Source of the DNA: Cohnella endophytica
GTDB taxonomy: Bacteria > Bacillota > Bacilli > Paenibacillales > Paenibacillaceae
Direction of reading: 5' to 3'
Assembly: GCF_003628305.1 (NCBI RefSeq)
Contig: NZ_RBZM01000005.1
Coordinates: 124,001-188,000, forward strand
DNA: 64,000 nt
The notes beneath the pieces are model-generated. The model ran no database searches. It had not been told where the DNA came from and was given only the letters and a program-made list of their open reading frames with translations. This document shows positions 17,219-25,188 of the stretch, one piece after another; the first letter of the stretch is position 1; each line of letters opens with the position of its first letter. The translations under genes were made by a program, and so were the position numbers.

Positions 17219-18610
17219 ATGGACGGGTGGAGAACGCGCTATTTTCCGATGCTTGCTGAGTTTGTTCAAAGCGGAAACCACAATGTTCGACCGGATACGG
17301 AATATTTGTTGCAGGAACTCCGCGGGTTACCGGCCGAAACGATACTTGAGCATCACGAAGAAAGCGTTAAACTGCTGCTTTCCTATGCGGAATCAGAGGA
17401 TCGGATGACGTTCGTTCACCGGTCTCTTTTGTTTGTTACCGAGCTGTTATTTTCTTTGCGTCTGTCGGACCGTGCCGCGGCAGCGAAAGAACAAGCCGAA
17501 ACGGAGCGGCTTCTGGCTAGCGCGAGCGCCATTCACTCCGCTTCGATGGAAGAAAATCGCCCCAATACGTTCGAGACGGTACTTCAGCATATGGACACGG
17601 GAGTCGCCTTGTTCGACGGAGCGGGTAATCTGCGGTTTCTGAACGTTCCGATGTCGAAGATGCTGCAGGCTCCGAGAAGATCGTTGATCGGGAGCTCCTT
17701 GTATCAATTGTTTTTCCATGCCAATCTTCAACTAACGATCCGAAGAAGTTTTTTGAGGATGTACAAGGAAATGGTGCGCTACCGAAAATTCCGTGGAGAA
17801 TTTCAGGACGCGAACGGACGTTTCCTCTTAGTAAGCATATCGCAAATCGAAGAGCTGGACGGCGACTATCTGGTCAGCGTCAAAGATGTATCGGAATATA
17901 AGCAGATCGAACAAGCCGCCTTTCAGAATGACAAATTGGCCATGCTCGGTAAAATCGCCGCGGCTATCGCCCATGAGATTCGTAATCCCCTAACTTCGAT
18001 CAGAGGCTTCATCCAGTTGTTGAATCCTTATTTGAAGGAAGTCGGAAAGCAGGAATACGGAAGGATCATCCTATCGGAGATCGACAGGGCGAACGATATC
18101 ATTTACGAATTTCTGAACTCTTCCAAACCGTCGGCGCCGATGAAACAGCAAATATTGGTCGGTTTATTGTTAAAGGAAACGGTTCTCCTCTCTGACAGCG
18201 AAGCACTCATGAAGGGTGTCGAGATCCAGCATGAGATTTACGATCCGTTCCTCACCATTGCGGTGGACGTGAAGCAGATTAAGCAAGTTTTGTTGAATAT
18301 GATCAAGAATGCGCTTGATGCAATCGTCGAGACGGACGATCAACGCAAAGGACGGATCGTGATTACCTCCCGCAAGGAAGGCAAGTACGCGCTCATCACG
18401 ATTAGAGATAACGGAAAAGGAATGCAGAGGGCGACTCTTAACCGGCTGTTCGATCCTTTCTTCACGACCAAAGAAGCCGGGACGGGCTTAGGTCTATCGG
18501 TAAGTTATCGAATTATTCGCAATCACGGCGGAACGATACACGTCGATAGTCAATTGGACGAGGGAACGGAATTTCTTTTGTATTTGCCATATGTCGAAGG
18601 AAAAGAGTAG
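17219..18610 (+). CDS. Soluble PAS-domain sensor histidine kinase (sporulation-kinase-like)
   Basis: 463-aa cytoplasmic kinase without membrane segments. An alpha-helical N-terminal domain (1-110) precedes a PAS domain (about 115-228; MDTGVALFDGAGNLRFLNVPM), a HisKA dimerisation domain with phospho-acceptor His252 in AHEIRNPLTSIRGF, and a HATPase domain with N box NMIKNALDA, G1 DNGKGM and G2 GTGLGLSVSYRII. The layout resembles phosphorelay kinases feeding Spo0F. No response regulator lies beside it, so it is an orphan kinase here. The sporulation role is inference. Confidence 0.88.
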   Translation: MDGWRTRYFPMLAEFVQSGNHNVRPDTEYLLQELRGLPAETILEHHEESVKLLLSYAESEDRMTFVHRSLLFVTELLFSLRLSDRAAAAKEQAETERLLASASAIHSASMEENRPNTFETVLQHMDTGVALFDGAGNLRFLNVPMSKMLQAPRRSLIGSSLYQLFFHANLQLTIRRSFLRMYKEMVRYRKFRGEFQDANGRFLLVSISQIEELDGDYLVSVKDVSEYKQIEQAAFQNDKLAMLGKIAAAIAHEIRNPLTSIRGFIQLLNPYLKEVGKQEYGRIILSEIDRANDIIYEFLNSSKPSAPMKQQILVGLLLKETVLLSDSEALMKGVEIQHEIYDPFLTIAVDVKQIKQVLLNMIKNALDAIVETDDQRKGRIVITSRKEGKYALITIRDNGKGMQRATLNRLFDPFFTTKEAGTGLGLSVSYRIIRNHGGTIHVDSQLDEGTEFLLYLPYVEGKE

Positions 18611-18654
18611 AATCTGGGGAGGACGAGATTTTCTCTTAGGGTGGGACATTAGGC

Positions 18655-20187
18655 ATGTTATGGACGGATTGGCCTCTTCAATGGGGATTGACGGATAAAG
18701 TCACGAATGAAAAGGAACAGGCTGCCGACGTTATCATCGTGCTTGCGGATCATTCCGCGACGACTGACGATCGGCTTCTGCTGCATCCGGAGATCGATCG
18801 TAATTTGCGGGATCTGGCGAAAAGGAACGTTTTTCTAGGCAAGCCTGGAGAAACGGCGATCATCCCTACGCTTGGGCTTCTTCCGCAGAGATATGCGTTA
18901 TTCTTGGGCACAGAGACCGGCCCGTACACGATGAAAGCGCTAAGGGATGCGCTAGGGAACGCGGGTACGGTTATGGTGGATTATCGAATGAAAAAGGCCG
19001 TCCTCTTGGTTCCGCAAGGCGTTACGCAAGCGATTCCCGGTCATGAACCGCAAGCGGCTGCGGCTGCGATCATGGAAGGCTTGCTGCTCGGCTTGTATCG
19101 GAGAAACAGTCGTTCGAATTCCGGTAGAGCCCAGTCCTTGCTGGAGCATATCGAGTTCGTATTGCCCCAAGGAACGCCCCGGCCCGAATGGGATGATGGC
19201 TTGCGCATGGGATATGGGTCGGCTAACGCCGTATGTTACGCGCGGGAACTGACGAATGAGCCGGCGAATTTGCTTACTCCGGCGAAGCTGGCGGACGAGG
19301 CGCGCTTGTTAGCGGAGCGTTATGGACTCGATTACCGGATTTACGACGAATCGGAAGCCGCCGCCGAAGGGATGGGCGGACTGCTCGCCGTCGGCAAGGG
19401 GAGCGTTAACGCTCCTCGGATGATCGTCATCCGCCATCGCGGCAATCCGGATTCCCAGGAAACATTGGGAATCGTCGGCAAAGGCGTAACCTTCGATACG
19501 GGCGGAATCTCCATCAAAGCCGCGTTAGGCATGGAGGAGATGATCTCCGACATGGGAGGAGCTGCGGCCATTATGGGCACGATGTGGGCTGTAGGCGAGA
19601 GGAAGCCGGCACTGAACATCGTCGCGGTCATTCCCGCAGCGGAGAATATGCCGTCGGGGAGTGCGTTCAAGCCCGGGGACGTGATTACGACGTACAGCGG
19701 CAAGACGGTGGAAGTGTTGAATACCGACGCCGAAGGAAGAATCGTGCTCGCGGACGGATTGACGACGGCGATCAAGGAAGGCGCGACGCGACTAATCGAC
19801 GTTGCTACCCTAACCGGAGCCGTTATGCATGCGCTAGGGGACATAACGACGGGGGCGTTCTCGAATGAAGAAACGATGCTTCAGACGTTCCTTCAATCCG
19901 CTCGACGCGTAGGGGAATACGTATGGCCGTTACCCACGTACCCGGAATACAAACGATTGTTGAAAAGCGATGTCGCCGATCTGAAAAATCACGGAGGCAC
20001 TTGGGCCGGAGCCATCGCCGGGGCGATGTTCATCGGCTCGTTCGCCGAAGAGGTGCCGTGGATTCATTTGGACATCGGCGGTACGGCCTGGATGTGGAGC
20101 GATCGAGGGTTCGAGACCAAGGGCGGTACCGGAGTTATGGTTCGAGCGCTTCTCGAATATATTAGCGATGCGGCGTCGGTGGATTAA
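18655..20187 (+). CDS. Leucyl aminopeptidase, M17 family
   Basis: 510-aa cytosolic metallo-aminopeptidase that releases N-terminal residues from peptides with two metal ions. A variable N-terminal macro-like domain (1-180) precedes the catalytic domain, with GKGVTFDTGG (metal and substrate Lys/Asp), MSDMGGAAA-type region, the signature NTDAEGRIVLAD, and DVATLTGA. All key motifs are intact and the length is normal. It follows the kinase by 44 bp and may share its transcript. Confidence 0.92.
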   Translation: MLWTDWPLQWGLTDKVTNEKEQAADVIIVLADHSATTDDRLLLHPEIDRNLRDLAKRNVFLGKPGETAIIPTLGLLPQRYALFLGTETGPYTMKALRDALGNAGTVMVDYRMKKAVLLVPQGVTQAIPGHEPQAAAAAIMEGLLLGLYRRNSRSNSGRAQSLLEHIEFVLPQGTPRPEWDDGLRMGYGSANAVCYARELTNEPANLLTPAKLADEARLLAERYGLDYRIYDESEAAAEGMGGLLAVGKGSVNAPRMIVIRHRGNPDSQETLGIVGKGVTFDTGGISIKAALGMEEMISDMGGAAAIMGTMWAVGERKPALNIVAVIPAAENMPSGSAFKPGDVITTYSGKTVEVLNTDAEGRIVLADGLTTAIKEGATRLIDVATLTGAVMHALGDITTGAFSNEETMLQTFLQSARRVGEYVWPLPTYPEYKRLLKSDVADLKNHGGTWAGAIAGAMFIGSFAEEVPWIHLDIGGTAWMWSDRGFETKGGTGVMVRALLEYISDAASVD

Positions 20188-20228
20188 AGGCAGGGGAACG
20201 GAACCGGTTCAACATGGGGGAACAAGCG

Positions 20229-21557
20229 ATGGGCACATTGCTCAGAGGATTTAAGCAGTCATTAGCGATACGCCGGCAGGGGATGTCGGAAAACCGGAGA
20301 AGCTTGCGGATCTCTTTAATCGAAGGAATTCCGGCGAATATACTGGGGAACTTGCTTGGCGGTCCGCTGCAGACCGTTTATTTGACCTATTTAGGATTTA
20401 CGGCTTTCCATATCGGGCTAGTGCTTGCCATTCCGCCGTTTGCGCTTCTCATCCAGATCATTATCGCCTTCGCCATGCAGTCTTGGCAGAACCGTCGTTT
20501 TTACGTGACTTTATTCGGCGTCGTTCATCGTACGTTATGGGTGGCAACGGGGCTGATCCCGCTCGCCTTTGCGAACGATGCTTGGATTCCGGTGTATATT
20601 GCCGTTTGGTTCGTGTCGATGATCTCGGGACAAGCGGGCGGGGTCATCTGGACGTCGTTAATGGCCGACGTCGTGCCGACGGCGATAAGGGGCAAATATT
20701 TCGGCATTCGCAATACGATCCATTGGGCTGTCGTCTGCCTGACTTTGTTCGCGGGCGGCCAGTTGATGGAATGGTTGCCGGGACCGAAAGGTTTTACCGT
20801 CCTATTCGCGATCAGCGCGGCGTGCGTCTTCTGGAACGGATGGGCGTTGTCGAGATATCCGAATCCTCCGTTCCAGCCCTCGGAAAGCGGAAGATCCATG
20901 AGGATGTTCGTCAGGCCTTTCGCGGATCGTCGCTTTCTTTCGGCTACATTGTTTATCTCTACTTTTATCCTGCTGCAAAATGTCGTTATCCCGCTTTTCT
21001 CTTACATCATGCTTGAGATCATGGATATGAGCACGAGCAAAGTGACGTTGATTATCATGCTGCAAAATATCGTAATGATGGTCAGCTATTATTATTGGGG
21101 CGTACTGAATAGCCGATACTCCACCAACACGTTGCTGCTCTGGACGTTCCCGCTAATCGCGGCTTCTTGCGCCGTATGGGCGGGCATGGCGATACTGCCT
21201 GCGATTCTTATTCTGATCGTCGTACATGCGCTTCTGGGATTCGGATTCGCGGGTTATAACCTGCTTGTCTTCAACTTCTTGATCGGAGATTCTCCGAAAT
21301 CGGAAAGACCGATGTATGTTGCCGTGTTCTCGGCGCTCACGGGAATCGCGGGCTTCATCGGTCCGATCGCGGGAGGTTGGTTATTCGATAAAGTATCGAA
21401 CGGACCCCAATGGGTACAGAGTTACGGAGTGACGACTTTCGCCGGAATGGCGCTTCTGGTCTTGTCGCTCGCGGTCGCCCCGTTCGTCTTCCGGACGCGA
21501 CAACTTCAAGCTCAGTACGGAGCAAATAAGGGAGTGCCTTCCCATAAGTCTAATTAA
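20229..21557 (+). CDS. MFS transporter
   Basis: 442-aa major facilitator superfamily protein with about 12 membrane helices. The first half contains FHIGLVLAIPPFALLIQIIIAFAMQSWQNRR and the loop RGKYFGIRNTIHW; the second half is GLY/ILE-rich with GFGFAGYNLLVFNF and GIAGFIGPIAGG. The substrate is unknown. Start chosen at 20229, 8 nt after GGGGG; an in-frame ATG at 20214 is less well supported. It follows the aminopeptidase closely and ends in a terminator. Confidence 0.85.
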   Translation: MGTLLRGFKQSLAIRRQGMSENRRSLRISLIEGIPANILGNLLGGPLQTVYLTYLGFTAFHIGLVLAIPPFALLIQIIIAFAMQSWQNRRFYVTLFGVVHRTLWVATGLIPLAFANDAWIPVYIAVWFVSMISGQAGGVIWTSLMADVVPTAIRGKYFGIRNTIHWAVVCLTLFAGGQLMEWLPGPKGFTVLFAISAACVFWNGWALSRYPNPPFQPSESGRSMRMFVRPFADRRFLSATLFISTFILLQNVVIPLFSYIMLEIMDMSTSKVTLIIMLQNIVMMVSYYYWGVLNSRYSTNTLLLWTFPLIAASCAVWAGMAILPAILILIVVHALLGFGFAGYNLLVFNFLIGDSPKSERPMYVAVFSALTGIAGFIGPIAGGWLFDKVSNGPQWVQSYGVTTFAGMALLVLSLAVAPFVFRTRQLQAQYGANKGVPSHKSN

Positions 21558-21583
21558 AGATAAGCCGTCTCTTCAAGTAAGAA

Positions 21584-21610
21584 CGCCGCCCATTGTTGGG
21601 CGGTTTTTTA
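21584..21610 (+). terminator. Terminator after the MFS gene
   Basis: Stem CCGCCCA / TGGGCGG (21586-21592, 21597-21603) plus TTTTTT. Confidence 0.9.
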
Positions 21611-21743
21611 TTTGTTTGATAGGCCAAATTGGTCGGTTTGCTCATGAATGAATTGGATGGTCACAGAGACTTGAGAACAAGTTATGATCTTCAATGGCCC
21701 AATGCATATGAACTGGGACTTGTTTAGGGGGAGAGTGGTCAAT

Positions 21744-21845
21744 ATGTTTGATGTCATTTGTATGACGTTATTATTTGTCTTAATGTTCGGAGGAGTTGCA
21801 GTGGTAACCCTCGGGGGAGCATACATGATCAAGGACGGGGAGTAA
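21744..21845 (+). CDS. 33-aa putative membrane miniprotein
   Basis: Short open frame MFDVICMTLLFVLMFGGVAV... ending GGAYMIKDGE, with one strongly hydrophobic helix (about 5-28) and a charged C-terminus. A good ribosome site, AGGGGGAG, lies 10 nt before the ATG, and a terminator follows at once, so it is a complete transcription-unit candidate. No family is recognised. It lies between two unrelated genes and points toward the MocR gene. Confidence 0.6.
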   Translation: MFDVICMTLLFVLMFGGVAVVTLGGAYMIKDGE

Positions 21846-21850
21846 TACGG

Positions 21851-21884
21851 ACACCCACGGGCATGATTCCTGTGGGTGTTTCCA
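21851..21884 (+). terminator. Terminator after the 33-aa gene
   Basis: Stem ACACCCACGGG / CCTGTGGGTGT (one G-U pair; 21851-21861, 21869-21879) then TTTCC. Confidence 0.7.
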
Positions 21885-21895
21885 TGCATTTTCGA

Positions 21896-23332
21896 CTAGC
21901 CGTTCAGTTCCCGGTAAGCTTCGCTGAATAGTGAAATTCCACGACCTATGTCTTCGGTTTTGGGTCTGGCGAAGGTGAATCGGACGAAATCCGAGTCCGA
22001 CCCATAGACGCTGCCTGGAACAAACACGACGCCTCTCTTTATGGACTCTTCAAGCAGCTTGCTATCATTCATTTTCTTAAATAATTTACACCATAAGTGC
22101 AAGCCTCCATCGGGAACCTTGTAATGGATCTGACCAGGAAGCTCTTTCTCCAATGCTTCGATAAGCAAATCCCGTTTGAATCGCAACTCCATACGCAAAC
22201 GATCGAGATGCGGTTCAAAGTAATGGGAACCGATAAACTGTCCTGCTACTTGTTGCGGAATGATGCTTAGACCGAAATCCATTTGCTGTCGTGCATCGGC
22301 TAATCTACTAACGATGGAGTTTGGCGCCACCATCCAGCCTATTCGCAAGCCGGACGCAGCGATTTTGGAAAAAGAGCCGATATAGAGGATCGATCCGATG
22401 TCATCCAACGCTTTAAGTGGTTTGGGAGGAAGCCCGTCATATGCGGTCAAACTGAAAGGGTCATCTTCAACGATCGGAAGTCCCAGTTCGCTGGTTACAT
22501 CGCGCAGCTGTTGACGGCGCTCCTCGCAAAGCACTGTTCCCGTAGGATTGTGGAAATTCGGATTCAAAAACACCATCTTGATCCGATGTTTCTTGTACAA
22601 CGAACGAACGTCATCAGGCTGAATGCCATGCTCGTCGACGGGAAGACGAAACAAACGTAGTCCAGCCGATTGAAACATGGGAAGGGAATAACAGTAGGAG
22701 GGATCTTCTACGGCTACAGCATCCCCGGGGGACAGCAGGCATTGAGTAATGAGATACAAGGATTGCTGGGAGCCGGATGTGATGAGAATGGACGATTCGG
22801 TGGTCCGTATGCCCCGATAACGCTGCAAATAATCAACCAATTCTTGTCTTAAAAGGGTGGATCCTTGAGGGTTATCGTAGCCCAAATAAGAGGTGTATTT
22901 ATGTTCTTTCATCAATTGAGCGAGTTCAATTGTCGGCGCCAAATCCGCGGCGAGTTCTCCGCTCGCAAAATCGATTAAATCGGGTTGCTGAATCAACGCT
23001 TCCCTAATCCGTCTCATGAAAGGCGGGTTAGGGAGGAAGCTTCCACCTTCGGCAAAACGGCTCCAATTCGGCGTATGTTTGGGGGTCGCTTCCCATTTGC
23101 TCGTACTAACACGTGTTCCGCTTCCTGTACGGCTCTCGATAATTCCCAAGGATCGAAGCTCCGCGAAAGCCAACACAACCGTGCTTCGATTCACGCCCAG
23201 TTGTTCGGCGAGTTTCCTCTCGGAAGGCAGCAAGCTGCCAGGGGGAAACTCGCCATACGATATTCTTTGCTCTAGATGGTCGGCAATCTGCTCATAAAGT
23301 GCTTTCTTGCTGTTTCGATCGGGCTTCCACAT
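21896..23332 (-). CDS. MocR-type regulator (GntR DNA-binding domain fused to aminotransferase domain)
   Basis: 478-aa transcription factor. The N-terminal winged helix (about 1-75; LYEQIADHLEQRISYGEFPPGSLLPSERKLAEQLGVNRSTV) is GntR type. The large C-terminal domain is a fold-type I aminotransferase homologue with NPNFHNPTGT and the PLP Lys in YIGSFSKIAASGLRIGW, as in GabR and PdxR. Start chosen at 23332 (MWKPDRNSKK), preceded by AAGGGGAT; an ATG at 23356 has a poor site. It diverges from a small membrane protein gene, and direct repeats lie between them. Regulated pathway unknown. Confidence 0.9.
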   Translation of the reverse strand: MWKPDRNSKKALYEQIADHLEQRISYGEFPPGSLLPSERKLAEQLGVNRSTVVLAFAELRSLGIIESRTGSGTRVSTSKWEATPKHTPNWSRFAEGGSFLPNPPFMRRIREALIQQPDLIDFASGELAADLAPTIELAQLMKEHKYTSYLGYDNPQGSTLLRQELVDYLQRYRGIRTTESSILITSGSQQSLYLITQCLLSPGDAVAVEDPSYCYSLPMFQSAGLRLFRLPVDEHGIQPDDVRSLYKKHRIKMVFLNPNFHNPTGTVLCEERRQQLRDVTSELGLPIVEDDPFSLTAYDGLPPKPLKALDDIGSILYIGSFSKIAASGLRIGWMVAPNSIVSRLADARQQMDFGLSIIPQQVAGQFIGSHYFEPHLDRLRMELRFKRDLLIEALEKELPGQIHYKVPDGGLHLWCKLFKKMNDSKLLEESIKRGVVFVPGSVYGSDSDFVRFTFARPKTEDIGRGISLFSEAYRELNG

Positions 23333-23427
23333 ATTCCAATCCCCTTGACTCGTCATACTAACCTGTCCATACGCATTTTATCATACCACTCGCATGACTT
23401 AAAAAAATCGGCGTTGACTTTCCTACG

Positions 23428-23502
23428 GGTAAATAATGAAATTGGCCGGTAAATATACGTGGGGAATTGGCTGGTGTAATGAATTGGACCGCTAAGTATA
23501 AT
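23428..23502. promoter_or_regulatory. Direct repeats in the MocR / membrane-protein divergent region
   Basis: AATGAAATTGGCCGGTAAAT (from 23435) recurs as AATGAATTGGACCGCTAAGT about 43 bp downstream, and GGTAAATA appears at 23428-23435 and 23448-23455, 20 bp apart. TATAAT for the plus-strand gene lies at 23497-23502 at the end of the second copy. MocR regulators are known to bind direct repeats near their divergent target promoter. Confidence 0.45.
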
Positions 23503-23535
23503 AATTAAACGGAGTACGCCGAAGGAGGAAAACAC

Positions 23536-23739
23536 TTGTATTGGCAATTGGCAGTCGTCGTTCTCGTCATAGGTGCGGGAGTCATCGCTACGTTTTTGAT
23601 CGGACATTCGAAAAGCAATCGCGAGGAAAACAACGGGTACTTCGCACGCACCGGTATGAAGTTGGCTCGCCTTAGCGGGTTTTACGCCGTGTGCGTCATT
23701 CTCATGATTGTTCTTTTTCTATTGTTGTTGAATAGATAA
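23536..23739 (+). CDS. Small two-helix membrane protein (TTG start)
   Basis: 67-aa protein with two hydrophobic segments (about 3-22 and 46-65) separated by a polar loop (HSKSNREENNGYFARTGMK). AAGGAGG lies 8 nt before a TTG start. It is divergent from the MocR gene and is its most likely target, which is inference from position. No family is recognised. Confidence 0.7.
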   Translation: MYWQLAVVVLVIGAGVIATFLIGHSKSNREENNGYFARTGMKLARLSGFYAVCVILMIVLFLLLLNR

Positions 23740-23778
23740 AAAGGGGGGATCACTATACATGCTCCTTTTCCCCGTAGG

Positions 23779-23800
23779 GCGGCAGAGATGCCGCTTTTTT
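23779..23800 (+). terminator. Terminator after the two-helix protein gene
   Basis: Stem GCGGCA / TGCCGC with GAGA loop, followed by TTTTTT. Confidence 0.9.
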
Positions 23801-23811
23801 GATTTTGCGCC

Positions 23812-24396
23812 TCAAAGCTCGGTTGCAACATAGCTCTTAATTAACCCTTTGATTTGCTGCTTGCCTGCGGAGAGAAGGCTGTCGCTGAGTTTAGAATCAC
23901 TAACGGATCGTGCCAGTACTAGCGTTCCAACCATCGTACTAAGCAGTGCGCTACCTGTGGCCGAGTCTACTTGTGCCGCATTGGAAATAAATTCGATCAT
24001 GCGTTCAAGCTCGCGGGTGAACACCTGCCGGATCTCATCCGAGGAACGGGAAATTTCACTGGAAAGGGCAGGAAGGATACAGCCCATCTCGGTTTTGTCA
24101 CGGTGATACGGGCTTAAATAGTAACCAATGATGGCATTGATTTGAGGTTCTTGTTTCTCCTGGTCAGCGGCTTTCTGCAGAAGCGCAATCGTATCGTTGA
24201 TAGCATAACGGCAGGCTTCGCCGACAAGTTGTTCTTTGTTGTCAAAATGCGAGTAGAACCCTCCATGAGTCAGTCCGGCTCCTTTCATAATGAAAGGGAC
24301 GCTTATGTCGCGAATTCCATTCGTACGAAAAGCTTGAGCGGCGCTTTCGATGATCTTGCCTCTAACTTTTTGTTTATGGCCTTCAGGATAAGGCAT
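23812..24396 (-). CDS. TetR family transcriptional regulator
   Basis: 194-aa repressor-type protein. The N-terminal helix-turn-helix reads KIIESAAQAFRTNGIRDISVPFIMKGAGLTHGGFYSHFDNKEQLV, typical of TetR, and a helical ligand domain follows with a Cys in MGCILPALS. Start chosen at ATG 24396 with CGGAG 8 nt upstream. It diverges from an efflux-type pair, and dyad repeats overlap both promoters, so it very likely represses those genes and itself. Inducer unknown. Confidence 0.92.
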   Translation of the reverse strand: MPYPEGHKQKVRGKIIESAAQAFRTNGIRDISVPFIMKGAGLTHGGFYSHFDNKEQLVGEACRYAINDTIALLQKAADQEKQEPQINAIIGYYLSPYHRDKTEMGCILPALSSEISRSSDEIRQVFTRELERMIEFISNAAQVDSATGSALLSTMVGTLVLARSVSDSKLSDSLLSAGKQQIKGLIKSYVATEL

Positions 24397-24433
24397 CGTA
24401 ATCACTCCGATACGTATAATTCCGTTTTAAAAT

Positions 24434-24462
24434 ATTATAGTCATCATAATAAAGGGTGTCAA
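24434..24462 (-). promoter_or_regulatory. Consensus promoter of the tetR-type gene
   Basis: On the minus strand, TTGACA (24462-24457), 17-bp spacer, TATAAT (24439-24434): both hexamers are perfect. The spacer contains ATTATGATGA, a half-site of the nearby operator. Confidence 0.85.
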
Positions 24463-24477
24463 TTTTCTTAAGGGCCA

Positions 24478-24525
24478 TTGACCGGTTTAAAATATGATGA
24501 TTATAATATATTACGATCATCATAT
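24478..24525 (+). promoter_or_regulatory. Promoter and TetR operator of the efflux pair
   Basis: TTGACC (24478-24483), 18-bp spacer, TATAAT (24502-24507). A perfect inverted repeat, ATATGATGAT (24492-24501) and ATCATCATAT (24516-24525), flanks the -10, so a bound repressor would block RNA polymerase. Confidence 0.8.
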
Positions 24526-24555
24526 TTAAAAACGGAGAGAAGGAGAGATCGAACA

Positions 24556-25188
24556 ATGAAACTTAAAGTAGGTTTGTACATTGGAATTGCGGTCGTGGTT
24601 ATTGCGGGAGGGGCGCTTCTTGCCGCTAAAGGCAAAGATGCGGTTAGTCAAGCGGAGAGCAGAAAACAAGGCGTGCTTGAGGCGGAGCAGAGGACGATCG
24701 TGTATGACCAAAGTCCGGGGACAATCGTCAAAATCAACGCTGCTCCAGGCGATCCCATCAAACAGGGAGAAGTTCTATTCAAGGTGAAGTCGGAAGAAGG
24801 AGCCGAAGTGGACGTGCCTTCTCCGGATGCTGGATGGATTAGCAGAATCATTGTAAAACCGGGAGATAAGCTCACGCAGGGAATGCCGGTTGCTGTTGTG
24901 CAGAAGAGTAACTATTATGCTGACCTTTATGTTCAAGAAGGGGAAATTCAGAAGCTTGAGGTCAATAAAAGCGTCAATGTTCATTTTCCGTATTTGAATC
25001 GTCCTGCCCAGGTTAAGGGCATAGTCGCTTCGATTTCGGCCGCTCCTCAATTTGCCAGCTTGCGCATGACGCGCGAGAGAGGGCAGGCTGATTTAAGCAT
25101 GTTTCTTGTCAGAATATCCGTCGATTCAAACTCCGATCTTCTTCCGGGTATGACTGCGGAGGTGGACTTTGATGAAATCGCTGACTGA
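24556..25188 (+). CDS. Membrane fusion (HlyD/biotinyl-lipoyl-like) efflux subunit
   Basis: 210-aa protein anchored by one N-terminal helix (LKVGLYIGIAVVVIAGGALLAA). The rest has lipoyl-type hairpin halves (GTIVKINAAPGDPIKQGEVLFKVKS and GWISRIIVKPGDKLTQGMPVAVVQ) and a C-terminal beta-barrel ending LLPGMTAEVDF, as in periplasmic-adaptor relatives of ABC exporters. AAGGAGAG fixes the start. It overlaps the permease gene downstream by 17 bp and is controlled by the TetR operator. Confidence 0.85.
   Translation: MKLKVGLYIGIAVVVIAGGALLAAKGKDAVSQAESRKQGVLEAEQRTIVYDQSPGTIVKINAAPGDPIKQGEVLFKVKSEEGAEVDVPSPDAGWISRIIVKPGDKLTQGMPVAVVQKSNYYADLYVQEGEIQKLEVNKSVNVHFPYLNRPAQVKGIVASISAAPQFASLRMTRERGQADLSMFLVRISVDSNSDLLPGMTAEVDFDEIAD

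Noticed and set aside
23759..23833. 24-codon frame after AGGGGGG downstream of the two-helix protein
   Set aside because: It runs straight through the intrinsic terminator hairpin and its T run, so it would not be transcribed as a whole.
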